DNA of 64,000 nt, taken from the NCBI RefSeq assembly GCF_019049285.1, contig NZ_JAGMUL010000014.1, positions 54,299 to 118,298 of the forward strand, read 5' to 3'. Source of the stretch: Streptomyces sp. AC550_RSS872 (GTDB lineage: Bacteria; Actinomycetota; Actinomycetes; Streptomycetales; Streptomycetaceae). Position numbers and translations under genes: made by a program. The notes under the pieces are model-generated. The model worked only from the letters and a program-made list of their open reading frames with translations, was not told where the DNA came from and searched no databases. Shown one piece after another: positions 25,088-33,986 of the stretch. The stretch's first letter is position 1. The number at the start of each line of letters is the position of its first letter.

Positions 25088-27508
25088 GTGGCGGGCGAGT
25101 CCCCCGACAGGTCGAAGCAGCGCGAGTCGTCGGCAGAACCGACGTCGGGGAGCGCGATCCCGGTTCCCGAATCCCGTCCCGAACCCGAGGACCCCACCCC
25201 CGACCGCCCGGACCCACGCCTGGCAGTGGCCCGCGAGGACGCTGCCGCCAAGCGGGGCGGCGTGGACACGGCGACGAGGGTCCTGTCCCGGCAGGAACTG
25301 GACGCGGTGAGGACGAAGACGGAGAAGGCGGAGGCGGAGGACGCCGAGGCGGGAGCGGAAGGCCCCGAGGACGCCGAGGCCCAGGGCACTGACGCCGAGG
25401 GCACGGTGGAGGCCAAGGGCGCCGGCACCGAGGGCGAGGCCGACGACGCCGAGGGCAAGGGTGACGATCGGCTGAGGGCTGCTGTGGCGGCCTGGGTGGC
25501 CTCGGATGCCCCCGAGGACGCGAAGGCGACGCCGGACGCGGACGAGGACACCGAGGCCGCGAAGGCGACGTCTGACCCGGACGGGGACGCCGAGGACGCG
25601 AAGGCGACGTCTGACCCGGACGAGGGCGCCCAGGACGCCGACGCGAGCGCCGAGGACGACACTGACGACGCACCCGCGGCCGCCGACGGCGAGGACGACC
25701 CGCAGGGGCCACCCGCGGCCGACGACGAGACCCGCACGGGCGGTGCGGGTGGGAACACCAAGGCCGAAGGCGAAGCCGAGGCCTCGGACGACGACGCACC
25801 CGCGGCCGCCGACGGCGAGGATGACCCGCAGGGGCCACCCGCGGCCGACGACGAGACCCGCACGGGCGGTGCGGGTGGGAACACCAAGGCCGAAGGCGAA
25901 GCCGAGGACGCCGACGACGACACGCCGGCCCCCGAACTCCCCGCCAAGGCCAAGGCCGTCGATCAGCCGACCGCCGTCTTCAAGGCCGTACGCCCCGCAG
26001 AACCCCCCGCCAAAACCCCCGTCGACCAGCCCACCACCATGCTGAAGGCCCCCAAGCCCGACGCCGAGACCCCCTCCGAGCGCACCAGCAAGTTCGTCGC
26101 GCTCAAGCCCGACATCAAGCCCGACGTCAAGCCGGACATCAAGCCGGACACCCCCAAACCCCCGCCCGCCCCCGACGTCACCGCCGCCGTCCCCCAGGTC
26201 GGCCCCGAGCGCACCACCCAGCAACCCCTGCCGCCCAGGCCCCCGCTGGACCTGCTGGCCGAGCTGACGAACACGCCGCCACCCCCGGACACCCCCGTCC
26301 GCTCGGCCATCCGCCGGGTCAAGATCTGGACCCCGCTGGTGCTGCTGCTCGCGATCGTCTTCGCGGTCGTACAGAGCATGCGCCCGCTCCCGACCCCCAC
26401 CCTCGACCTCACCGCCGAGGACACCTACACCTTCGACGGCGCCAAGGCCGACATCCCGTGGCCCGCCGACGGCCAGGCCGCGCTGGACGTCGACGGCATC
26501 GGCACCTTCGGCTCCTCGGGCGACCAGAAGCCCGTGCCGATCGCCAGCGTGGCCAAGGTCATGACGGCGTACGTCATCCTGCGCGAGCACAAGCTCGACA
26601 GCGGCGCCGAGGGCCCGGACATCGAGATCGACCAGGCCGCCGAGGACCAGTCCGACGCGGGCCCGGAGTCGACGGTCAACGTGACCAAGGGCGACAAGAT
26701 CACCCAACGCGAGGCCCTGGAAAGCATCCTGATCGCATCCGCGAACAACGTCGCCCGTCTCCTCGCCCGTTGGGACGCCGGTTCCGAGAAGGCGTTCGTG
26801 GCGAAGATGAACGCCACCGCCGAGGACCTCGGCATGACGAACACCACGTACACCGACCCCTCCGGTCTGAACGACACCACCGTGAGCACGGCCGTGGACC
26901 AGGTGAAGCTGGCCAAGGCGGCGATGAAGGAGCCCGCCTTCCGCGAGGTCGCCGCGATGATGTCGTACGACGACTACAAGGGCCACAACCACGGCAACTG
27001 GAACCAGCTGGTCGGCCGCAACAACGTCGTCGGCATCAAGACCGGCACCACCACCTCCGCCCTCGGCAACCTGGTGTTCGCCGCGAAGAAGGAGATCGGC
27101 GGCGAGACCCGGACCGTCGTCGGCGCCGTGGTGCGCCAGCCGGACGCGGGCGGCGGCATCCTCGCCGCCGCTCTCGACTCCGGCGACAAACTCATCCGGG
27201 CCGCGCAGGACGCGCTGGAGTCGGCGACGATCCTCAAGAAGGGCGATGTCGTCGGGTACGTCGACGACGGCCTCGGCGGCCGTACCCCGGTCGTCGCGAC
27301 GAAGGACGTCAAGGCGGTCGGCTGGTCCGGTCTGAAGGTGAAGCTGACCTTCGCAGCCGGCGAGGTGCCGCACACCGCGAAGGCCGGCACCGAGGTGGGC
27401 ACGCTCACCGTGGGTGACGGCAGCAGCGGCGCGGTCAAGATCCCGGTGGCCCTCCAGTCGGACCTGGCCGAACCGGGCTTCACGGACAAGCTGACCCGCG
27501 TCGCCTGA
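25088..27508 (+). CDS. D-alanyl-D-alanine carboxypeptidase with long acidic cytoplasmic tail
   Basis: An 806-residue protein. GTG 25088 is favoured by GGAGGAGG just upstream. Residues 1 to about 400 are acidic, Ala/Glu/Asp/Pro-rich and repetitive, including two 42-residue repeats, and then Lys/Pro-rich. A single transmembrane helix at about 411-433 anchors it, with the penicillin-binding domain outside. The catalytic motifs are intact: SVAK (about 486), SAN (about 551) and KTG (about 651). It trims D-Ala from peptidoglycan stem peptides. Most family members start with a signal peptide; the huge N-terminal tail facing the cytoplasm is unusual and may bind divisome or cytoskeletal proteins (inference). 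Confidence 0.93.
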   Translation: MAGESPDRSKQRESSAEPTSGSAIPVPESRPEPEDPTPDRPDPRLAVAREDAAAKRGGVDTATRVLSRQELDAVRTKTEKAEAEDAEAGAEGPEDAEAQGTDAEGTVEAKGAGTEGEADDAEGKGDDRLRAAVAAWVASDAPEDAKATPDADEDTEAAKATSDPDGDAEDAKATSDPDEGAQDADASAEDDTDDAPAAADGEDDPQGPPAADDETRTGGAGGNTKAEGEAEASDDDAPAAADGEDDPQGPPAADDETRTGGAGGNTKAEGEAEDADDDTPAPELPAKAKAVDQPTAVFKAVRPAEPPAKTPVDQPTTMLKAPKPDAETPSERTSKFVALKPDIKPDVKPDIKPDTPKPPPAPDVTAAVPQVGPERTTQQPLPPRPPLDLLAELTNTPPPPDTPVRSAIRRVKIWTPLVLLLAIVFAVVQSMRPLPTPTLDLTAEDTYTFDGAKADIPWPADGQAALDVDGIGTFGSSGDQKPVPIASVAKVMTAYVILREHKLDSGAEGPDIEIDQAAEDQSDAGPESTVNVTKGDKITQREALESILIASANNVARLLARWDAGSEKAFVAKMNATAEDLGMTNTTYTDPSGLNDTTVSTAVDQVKLAKAAMKEPAFREVAAMMSYDDYKGHNHGNWNQLVGRNNVVGIKTGTTTSALGNLVFAAKKEIGGETRTVVGAVVRQPDAGGGILAAALDSGDKLIRAAQDALESATILKKGDVVGYVDDGLGGRTPVVATKDVKAVGWSGLKVKLTFAAGEVPHTAKAGTEVGTLTVGDGSSGAVKIPVALQSDLAEPGFTDKLTRVA
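25670..25921 (+). repeat. Two 126-bp direct repeats coding a 42-residue acidic unit
   Basis: Copies at 25670-25795 and 25796-25921, nearly identical, in frame, starting APAAADGEDDPQGPP. Their near identity points to a recent duplication or gene conversion. Confidence 0.9.
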
Positions 27509-27536
27509 CCCGGGAAGGGCGAAGCAGCACGGCACC

Positions 27537-27569
27537 GCAGCCCGCCGACAGGCCTCGTCGGCGGGCTGC
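27537..27569. terminator. Terminator after the carboxypeptidase gene
   Basis: GCAGCCCGCCGAC, 7-nt loop, then its exact 13-bp complement. It begins 29 bp after the stop codon. Confidence 0.85.
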
Positions 27570-27705
27570 GTGCTAGCGTCACGAAACGGGCAGGTCGTCG
27601 CTCACACCGCGCGACCGGAGAACCTTCAGGTACTGGGCCGACAACACGCGGGAAACGGAACGCGGCCGGAACAGAAGACGGGACAGCACGGGGAGTGCCT
27701 CAGAC

Positions 27706-29562
27706 GTGGCCACTGCGGAGCCGACACGCGCCGACGACGCCGATCCGGGACGGGGAGCCGGTCCGCGAATACGCGTACCCGCGCCACGCCGGGGAGACGG
27801 CCCGAGCCGTTCGGAGGACGGGCCGCCGTCGCGTCTGACCGCCGCCGTCCACACTCTGCGTGAGCGTCTTCTGCGTCACCCGGTGCTGTCGATCACGACG
27901 CTGGCCGGGCTCCTCCACGTCATCTGGTTCTTCACGTTCGCAAGCAGCGGCGGCGACCTCGCCGCGCAGGACGCCTGGGCCGAGTTCGTCGGCCGGCATC
28001 CGGACTCGGCGTACAACCTGGCCTGGTACGGCGGGATGCACCCGGTGTCGTACAGCGTGGTGTCGCCGTATCTGATGTCGGTCCTCGGTGTCCGTACGAC
28101 GATGATGATCGCGGGCACGATCTCCGCCGGTCTGCTGACGCTGATCCTGATCCGCAGCCGCTCGGTGAGGAACCCCCTGTGGGCGTCGCTCGCCGGGGTC
28201 TTCGGGCTGGTGTGCAACGCGATCTCGGGGCGGGTGACCTTCGGCCTCGGCACGATGTTCGCGCTGGGCGCGGTCGCCGTCGTGTTCTGCTGGCCGCACC
28301 GCTGGCGCTACAAACGCTGGGCGAAGGCGCTGTGCGCCGCCCCGCTGGCCGCGCTGGCCACCATGGCGTCACCGGTGGCGGGGCTGTTCGTGGGCTTCGT
28401 GGCGGTGGCGCTGTTCCTCCAGAAGCGACGGCCGGGCGCCTGGGCGCTGGGCCTGGCGCCGACCGCGGTCGTGGCCGTATCGGCCTGGCTGTTCCCCTTC
28501 TCCGGCACCCAGCCGATGGTGATCGGCTCGGTGCTGCTGCCGCTGCTGATCGCCGTCGTCACCTTCCTGCTCGTGCCCGAGGACTGGAAGACGATCCGGC
28601 TGGTGTCCGCGGTGTACGGCCTCTCGGTCGTCCTGGTCTGGGTGATCAGCTCACAGATCGGCTCCAACATCACCCGGCTCGCGATGCTCTTCGGCGGGAC
28701 GGCCCTGGTCGCCGCGCTGCCCTTCACGGTGCCGCGCTCACGCAAGTGGTACACGGGTGTGCTGGCGCTGCTCACCTTCGCCGGCTGGATCGGCTACAAG
28801 ACGGTCGACGACATCATCCACGCCGCCCCGGAGGCGTCCTGGGCGCGTGAGCTGGCCCCGCTGGTCAACGAGCTCCAGGAGGTCGGCGCCGAGAAGGGCC
28901 GGGTGGAGGTCGTGCCGGCCCGCTCCCACCGCGAGGCCGCCGCGCTCGCGCCGTACTTCAATCTGGCCCGCGGCTGGAACCGCCAGGCCGACATGGAGCG
29001 CAACCCGCTCTTCTACGACGACACCCTGAACTCCGCGAACTATCACGAGTGGCTACAGCGCTGGGCCGTGCACTTCGTGGTCCTGCCCAAGGACGAGCCG
29101 GACCCCACGGGCGCCGAGCGCGAGCGGGAGCTGCTGCGGCGCGGGCTGCCGTATCTGAAGCAGGTGTGGGGCGACGCCAACTGGCAGCTGTTCAAGATGA
29201 CCGACCCGGCGCCGCTCGCCGAGCCGAACGCGGTCGTCGAGCGGGCCGAGCAGGGCGAGATGACGATGCGGGTGAGCAAGCCGGGGCGCGTCCTCGTCCG
29301 TATCCCGTACTCGCCCTGGCTGGGCCTCGTCGACGCCGACGGCAAGAAGCTCGACCCGCCGCAGGAGACGGAGGCGTCCAAGGACCGTTCCGACGGCCTG
29401 CCGAAGTCGTACGCGAACGTCAACGGCTGTCTGATGGAGACGGAGGAGGACGCGCACGGCGACAAGTGGACGATGCTGGTCGCTCCACGGGCGGGCGAGT
29501 ACCGGCTGGCGGCGCCCTACAACTTCTCGCGGGGCACGCCCTGCCCGGAGGAGTGGCGCTGA
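27706..29562 (+). CDS. Polytopic membrane protein with C-terminal extracytoplasmic domain
   Basis: A 618-residue protein from GTG 27706 (GGGGAG upstream). After a charged 45-residue N-terminus come about ten to eleven hydrophobic helices (HPVLSITTLAGLLHVIWFFT to WYTGVLALLTFAGWIGYKT, residues 58-360), then about 250 soluble residues. An acidic loop after the first helix (SSGGDLAAQDAWAEFVGRHP) recalls GT-C membrane glycosyltransferases, which use such a loop Asp for polyprenyl-linked sugars. It could equally be mis-grouped with MFS carriers. It follows the carboxypeptidase, so a cell-envelope role is plausible. Confidence 0.8.
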   Translation: MATAEPTRADDADPGRGAGPRIRVPAPRRGDGPSRSEDGPPSRLTAAVHTLRERLLRHPVLSITTLAGLLHVIWFFTFASSGGDLAAQDAWAEFVGRHPDSAYNLAWYGGMHPVSYSVVSPYLMSVLGVRTTMMIAGTISAGLLTLILIRSRSVRNPLWASLAGVFGLVCNAISGRVTFGLGTMFALGAVAVVFCWPHRWRYKRWAKALCAAPLAALATMASPVAGLFVGFVAVALFLQKRRPGAWALGLAPTAVVAVSAWLFPFSGTQPMVIGSVLLPLLIAVVTFLLVPEDWKTIRLVSAVYGLSVVLVWVISSQIGSNITRLAMLFGGTALVAALPFTVPRSRKWYTGVLALLTFAGWIGYKTVDDIIHAAPEASWARELAPLVNELQEVGAEKGRVEVVPARSHREAAALAPYFNLARGWNRQADMERNPLFYDDTLNSANYHEWLQRWAVHFVVLPKDEPDPTGAERERELLRRGLPYLKQVWGDANWQLFKMTDPAPLAEPNAVVERAEQGEMTMRVSKPGRVLVRIPYSPWLGLVDADGKKLDPPQETEASKDRSDGLPKSYANVNGCLMETEEDAHGDKWTMLVAPRAGEYRLAAPYNFSRGTPCPEEWR

Positions 29563-29588
29563 GCGGTGTCGCTGCGGGCTGCCGCCCG

Positions 29589-30458
29589 TCAGCGCAGCTG
29601 GTCCACGTACCTGTCCGTCCCCGGAATCGTCGGGACGAACGGTGCGACCAGCTCCACCCTCCCCCGACCGGACTCCTCGACCGCCGTGTCCAGTCCCGTG
29701 AAGTGCTCCTCCCAGCACTCCCTGGGATCCGCCTCGACGAACCACAGCAGCGTCAGCCGGGTGTCCACGCCCTCGACCTGCTTGACGTACGACATGCGGT
29801 CGAGCGGGAGCGGGGTGGGCCGGAAGATCGTCACCATCGCCGTCGGGGAGCCCGCGAGGCGCTTCGGAAGGTGCCGGGCGCGCAGCCACTCCAGCAGGTC
29901 GGCGCGCTGCTCGGGTGAGTGGGCGTCGATGACCTGGACCACCAGGCCCGCGTAGGGGTGGTCCAGTGCGTGGAAGTCGCGGGGGCCCGCCGCGCCGTCG
30001 CGGTACACGGTGGCCTCGTGGTCCTGGAACGCCGTGAAGACGTGGGTGCGGTCCTGGTAGACGCGGGCGTCGCGGTTGAGGCGCCGGTTGATGGCGACCG
30101 TCCAGCGCATGTGGTCGGCGTAACGGCCGGCGGTGATCCAGTACGTCGAGAGGTAGCAGCCGGCGGTGACCGGCTGGGCTATCGCCGACTTCTCCGGGTA
30201 GCGCAGGAGCTGGAGGTCACGGGGGGCCACCCAGCGCCTCCCGGCGTACATCCAGGGCATCGCCATCGCGCCGGCGTAGTAGTGGTCGTCCTCGTACCAG
30301 CGGTTGTAGGCGTACTCGTGGCCCGGGTGCGGTTCGACCATGGTGATCAGGGCGTGGCCCGGGTGGATCCCGTACGGGCCGACGGCGGCCAGTTCGGCGT
30401 ACACCTCGCTACGGGTGTCCTCGCTACGGGTGTCCTCGCTACGGGTGTCCTCGCTCAT
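29589..30458 (-). CDS. Conserved hypothetical protein, EthD/dimeric barrel-like
   Basis: A 289-residue protein from ATG 30458. After three perfect SEDTR repeats it reads HALITMVEPHPGHEYAYNRW then YEDDHYYAG, which resembles the EthD-type dimeric alpha-beta barrel (a His/Tyr-rich pair of half-barrels); a second such segment may start near residue 200 (MVTIFRPTPLPLDRMSYVKQ). No catalytic set is evident. It is divergent from the SDR at 30535 across the palindrome at 30490-30504, so the two probably share control and pathway. Confidence 0.7.
   Translation of the reverse strand: MSEDTRSEDTRSEDTRSEVYAELAAVGPYGIHPGHALITMVEPHPGHEYAYNRWYEDDHYYAGAMAMPWMYAGRRWVAPRDLQLLRYPEKSAIAQPVTAGCYLSTYWITAGRYADHMRWTVAINRRLNRDARVYQDRTHVFTAFQDHEATVYRDGAAGPRDFHALDHPYAGLVVQVIDAHSPEQRADLLEWLRARHLPKRLAGSPTAMVTIFRPTPLPLDRMSYVKQVEGVDTRLTLLWFVEADPRECWEEHFTGLDTAVEESGRGRVELVAPFVPTIPGTDRYVDQLR
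30406..30450 (-). repeat. Three exact 15-bp tandem repeats at a 5' coding end
   Basis: TCGCTACGGGTGTCC at 30406-30420, 30421-30435 and 30436-30450, coding SEDTR units right after the start Met of the gene at 29589. A unit of 15 bp keeps frame, so copy number can vary without loss of function. Confidence 0.9.
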
Positions 30459-30489
30459 GCGGTTCCCCTTTCCTGCGGTCACCCATACT

Positions 30490-30504
30490 CTGACGGGCCG
30501 TCAG
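30490..30504. promoter_or_regulatory. CTGAC-N5-GTCAG palindrome, site 1
   Basis: CTGACGGGCCGTCAG between the divergent genes at 30458 and 30535. The core extends to TCTGACGG-G-CCGTCAGA. The same 15-bp pattern occurs at 60083, 60139 and 60974. This is the form expected of a TetR-type operator. Confidence 0.75.
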
Positions 30505-30534
30505 ATAGTGCGTCCAGAGTCGGGAGGCAGCGGA

Positions 30535-31320
30535 ATGTCACTGCTCGCGGGCAAGACCGTCGTCGTGTCGGGAGTGGGCGCCGGGCTCGGTCACCAGGTC
30601 GCCGCCGCGGTCGTGCGCGACGGGGGGAACGCGGTCCTCGGGGCGCGCACGGAGGCCAACCTCGCCAAGTGCGCGGCCGAGATCGATCCGGACGGGGCAC
30701 ACACGGCGTACCGGCCGACGGACATCACCGACGAGGCGCAGTGCGAGGCGCTGGCGGCGCTCGCGCGGGAGCGGTTCGGGGGGATCGACGGGGTGGTCCA
30801 TGTGGCCGCCCGGGACTCCTACTTCGGCGGCCTGGAGGACGCCGACTTCACCACCTGGCAGTCGGTGATCGACGTGAACCTGCTGGGGGCGCTGCGGATG
30901 ACCCGGGCCTGTCTGCCGGCCCTGAAGGAGCGCGGGGGTTCGGTCGTCTTCATCGGGACGCAGTCCTCGGTCGCCGCGCCTTCGCAGGTGCGGCAGGCGG
31001 CGTACGCGGCGTCGAAGGGGGCGCTGACGAGCGCGATGTACTCGCTGGCGCGGGAGCTCGGCCCGCACCGGATCCGGGTGAACACCGTGCTGCCGGGCTG
31101 GATGTGGGGGCCTCCGGTGCGGGCCTTCGTCCAGTTCACGGCGCAGACGGAGGGCGTGCCCGAGGCCGATGTACTGAAGCGGCTGACGGAACGGATGGCG
31201 TTGCCCGATCTCGCCACGGACGGGGATGTTGCGGACACGGTGGTGTTCCTGGCGTCGGACAGGGCACGTTCTCTCACGGGGCAGTCGTTGCTGGTCAACG
31301 CGGGGGAGCTGATGCGATGA
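30535..31320 (+). CDS. Short-chain dehydrogenase/reductase
   Basis: A 261-residue protein from ATG 30535 (CGGGAGGCAG upstream). Classical SDR: nucleotide motif VVVSGVGAGLGHQV (TGxxxGxG variant), catalytic Ser in FIGTQSSVAAP and YAASK (Y-x-x-x-K), with PGWMWG after. It oxidises or reduces an alcohol/ketone with NAD(P). The palindrome 30 bp upstream matches those in the catabolic cluster at 55-61 kb, suggesting membership of the same pathway. The symporter gene follows after 126 bp and may be co-transcribed. Confidence 0.92.
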   Translation: MSLLAGKTVVVSGVGAGLGHQVAAAVVRDGGNAVLGARTEANLAKCAAEIDPDGAHTAYRPTDITDEAQCEALAALARERFGGIDGVVHVAARDSYFGGLEDADFTTWQSVIDVNLLGALRMTRACLPALKERGGSVVFIGTQSSVAAPSQVRQAAYAASKGALTSAMYSLARELGPHRIRVNTVLPGWMWGPPVRAFVQFTAQTEGVPEADVLKRLTERMALPDLATDGDVADTVVFLASDRARSLTGQSLLVNAGELMR

Positions 31321-31446
31321 GTTCACGTAGATGAACCCAGAACCTCATCTCGAACATTTTTACCTCTCCTTGACCTTACGCTCGCTTGTCGTGTTCACGC
31401 GACAGCGCCCAGGATGAGCGCCGGGCTGAACCCTGGGAGGGCGCAC

Positions 31447-33024
31447 ATGAACGGTCTCGACTGGGCCGTGCTCATCGGCTACTTCGGCGTGATGGTGGCG
31501 ATCGGCGTCTGGTCGCACAAACGGGTGGACAACGTCAGCGACTTCTTCACCGCCGGCGGCAAGATGCCGTGGTGGCTGTCCGGCATCTCGCACCACATGT
31601 CGGGATACAGCGCGGTGATGTTCACCGGCTACGCGGGCATCGCCTACACCTACGGCGTCACGTCGTTCGTGACGTGGTCCTTCCCCATCGCGCTCGGCAT
31701 CGCCATCGGGTCGAAGCTGTTCGCGCCACGCATCAACCGGCTGCGCTCACGGCTGCATGTGGCCTCCCCGCTGGAGTATCTGAAGAACCGCTACGACCTG
31801 AAGACCCAGCAGGCGCTGGCCTGGTCCGGCATGCTGCTGAAGATCGTGGACGTGGGCGCGAAGTGGGCGGCCATCGCCACGCTGCTGTCCGTGTTCACCG
31901 GGGTCTCCCTCAACCAGGGCATCCTCATCACCGGCGGCATCACCGCCGTCTACTGCACCATCGGCGGGCTGTGGGCCGACGCGCTCACCGAACTCGGGCA
32001 GTTCGTCATCCAGTTGCTGGCCGGCGTCGCGATGTTCGTCGCGGTCATCATGAAGCTGAACGACAAGGGCATCGGCTTCCTCGACGCCTGGGACCGGCCG
32101 GAGCTCCAGGGCCACGGTGAGCCGCTGGTCGGGCCGTACGGGACCGTGTTCCTGCTCGCCTTCCTCTTCATCAAGCTCTTCGAGTACAACGGCGGCATGC
32201 TCAACCAGGCCCAGCGGTACATGGCCACCGCCAGTCCCTACGAGGCCGAGCGCTCGGCGCGGCTGTCGGCGATCCTGTGGCTGGTCTGGCCCGTGGTGCT
32301 GTTCTTCCCGATGTGGATGTCGCCGCTGCTGGTCGAGTCCCAGAAGACGGACGGCTCGGACTCGTACGGCCTGATGACCGAACAGCTGCTGCCGCACGGC
32401 CTGTTGGGCCTCGTCATCGTCGGCTTCTTCTCGCACACCATGGCCATGTGCTCCTCCGACGCCAACGCCATCGCAGCCGTCTTCACCCGGGACTGCGCGC
32501 CGGTGATCTGGCGCCGGGCGCGGACCTGGAGCGAGGGGCAGGGGCTGCGGGTCGCGCGGATCACGACCGTCGTCTTCCTCGGTCTGTCCATGGCGGCGGC
32601 GACGCAGGTCAACTCCCCCACCTTCAAGGACATCATCACGGTCGTGATCAAGTGGGTCGCCGGTCTGATGGGCCCGATGGCGATCCCGATGATGCTGGGC
32701 CTGCTGCGGCCGTTCCGCCGCTCCGGCCCCACCGCCGCGCTCACCAGCTGGTCGATGGGACTGCTCGCCTTCTGGCTGGTCAACTACCCGATCAGCTGGC
32801 AGATCGAGGGCGGGGTGCCGCTCCAGTACCAGGTCTCCATCCCGCTGGCGGTGTCGCTGATCCTGTACATCCTCATCGGGTTCGTGAAACCGGAGGACAC
32901 TCCGGAGCGGCTCGCGATCGTCGAGAAGATCAATACGGACGGGGACGGCGACGGGGCCGCAGCCGCGATCCCGACGCCGGCCGGGGCCGCGGACGACGTG
33001 GTGCGTACGACATCGAAGGACTAG
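31447..33024 (+). CDS. Sodium:solute symporter (SSS family)
   Basis: A 525-residue transporter from ATG 31447 with a GGGAGG site. About thirteen transmembrane helices; the N-terminal sequence (LDWAVLIGYFGVMVAIGVWS then DFFTAGGKMPWWLSGISHHM) and the helix-2/3 loop are typical SSS elements. Length is normal and the tail is short and hydrophilic. Substrate unknown; sugars, amino acids and carboxylates are all carried by relatives. Two bases after its TAG stop begins the terminal repeat of the IS mosaic, so its own terminator has been displaced. Confidence 0.92.
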   Translation: MNGLDWAVLIGYFGVMVAIGVWSHKRVDNVSDFFTAGGKMPWWLSGISHHMSGYSAVMFTGYAGIAYTYGVTSFVTWSFPIALGIAIGSKLFAPRINRLRSRLHVASPLEYLKNRYDLKTQQALAWSGMLLKIVDVGAKWAAIATLLSVFTGVSLNQGILITGGITAVYCTIGGLWADALTELGQFVIQLLAGVAMFVAVIMKLNDKGIGFLDAWDRPELQGHGEPLVGPYGTVFLLAFLFIKLFEYNGGMLNQAQRYMATASPYEAERSARLSAILWLVWPVVLFFPMWMSPLLVESQKTDGSDSYGLMTEQLLPHGLLGLVIVGFFSHTMAMCSSDANAIAAVFTRDCAPVIWRRARTWSEGQGLRVARITTVVFLGLSMAAATQVNSPTFKDIITVVIKWVAGLMGPMAIPMMLGLLRPFRRSGPTAALTSWSMGLLAFWLVNYPISWQIEGGVPLQYQVSIPLAVSLILYILIGFVKPEDTPERLAIVEKINTDGDGDGAAAAIPTPAGAADDVVRTTSKD

Positions 33025-33050
33025 TGCCTGTCCGATAGGTCAGGTGACTC

Positions 33051-33076
33051 GGGCCTGTGTTGAGTCGTGATCAATG
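33051..33076. repeat. Inner terminal inverted repeat, left
   Basis: Starts GGGCCTGTGTTGAGTCGTGA; matches the right copy at 34576-34601 in inverted orientation with two mismatches over 26 bp. It directly abuts and overlaps the 3' end of the minus-strand transposase tail, as an IS end should. Confidence 0.85.
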
Positions 33077-33372
33077 AGCGGATCTCGCGAGGTCTTTGAT
33101 CCAGATCATGGAGGCGCGGAGGTGGAGTCCGGCTTGGTAGCTCTCGGGGGTCTTGTCGTAGCGGGTGGCGATGCCGCGCCACGCCTTGAGCCTGTTGATC
33201 AGGCGCTCGACGGCGTTGCGGTCCTTGTAGAGCTCGGCGTCGTGAGTGACGGGGCGGCCGCCTCGTCGGCCTTTCTTCTTCCGGTTGGCGGCCTGGTCCT
33301 TCTTCTCCGGGATGACCGCCTTGATGTTGCGATTACGCAGGTGAGCGTGGTTCTTGCGGGAGGAGTACGCCT
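33071..33372 (-). pseudogene. IS5-family transposase, C-terminal fragment A
   Basis: From about 33372 the minus strand reads AYSSRKNHAHLRNRNIKAVI, PEKKDQAANRKKKGRRGGRP, NAVERLINRLKAWRGIATRY and ends DLARSAH. This is the last third of an IS5-type DDE transposase, including the catalytic Glu region (ERLINRLK). An in-frame stop and unrelated sequence replace the 5' part. Not functional. Confidence 0.88.
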
Positions 33373-33456
33373 AGACTGAGACGTGGCACCGGCCTCGAAC
33401 AGCGCCACGAACGTGATCGCCCGTACGAGGATTCGCCGGATGTGACAGCCTGCCTT

Positions 33457-33837
33457 CGTCCGGTCCAGGGCGGCATCGCGCACGTGAAGCGGTTCTCGGT
33501 GGGCACTGCCAGCTTCGACGCCACCGACATCAGCTGCGACTACGGCAATCAGATCGTGACCGCGCTGGCGAACCTGGGGTGAGCGGCGCGAGGTACGTCG
33601 TCGACACCTCCCGCAACGGGTACGGCGCGATGGACCCCAATGGCCAACACGTCGACTGTGCAACCCCGTCGGCCGCAAGCTCGGCGTGCCGTCATCGCTC
33701 GGCATCGGCGGCGCCGAATACCTGCTGTGGATCAAATTCCCCGGGGACTCCGAGGGCAGTGCGGTACCGCCCCGCCCGGGACCCCCGCCGGCACGTTCTC
33801 CCCGTTCCTCGCCGGGAACCTGATCAACGGCATCTGA
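33457..33837 (+). pseudogene. GH6 cellulase C-terminal remnant with multiple frameshifts
   Basis: Across three frames the plus strand spells the end of a GH6 endoglucanase/cellobiohydrolase: IAHVKRFSVGTASFDATD, YGNQIVTALANLG, then ARYVVDTSRNGYGAMDPNG, then CNPVGRKLGVPSSLGIGGAE with YLLWIKFPGDSEG, then AGTFSPFLAGNLINGI before a TGA. VVDTSRNG and the LWIK-PG-D element are GH6 signatures. At least three indels are needed, and the N-terminal catalytic part is missing. Confidence 0.8.
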
Positions 33838-33955
33838 GAAGCCAAACCTGAAACGTTATAGGTTCAGCGGGAGTTGGATCACCGGTACGTTGCTCTTCAC
33901 CGTGGGCACGGGGGAGTGTCATGGGTCCCTAGCCTGACCTGCTGAAATAGCCAGA

Positions 33956-33970
33956 AACCTGTTACAGGTT
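33956..33970. promoter_or_regulatory. AACCTGT-T-ACAGGTT palindrome before the secreted-protein gene
   Basis: A perfect 7-bp inverted repeat with one central base, 17 bp before the ATG at 33987. A related AACCT...AGGTT pair occurs at 33845-33864. Probable regulator site. Confidence 0.55.
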
Positions 33971-33986
33971 GAGGAGAGTTCCTGTC

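Noticed and set aside
25034..27535. 833-codon minus-strand frame with Gly/Val/Leu repeats
   Set aside because: Mirror of the carboxypeptidase's codon periodicity; the plus-strand frame carries SVAK, SAN and KTG.
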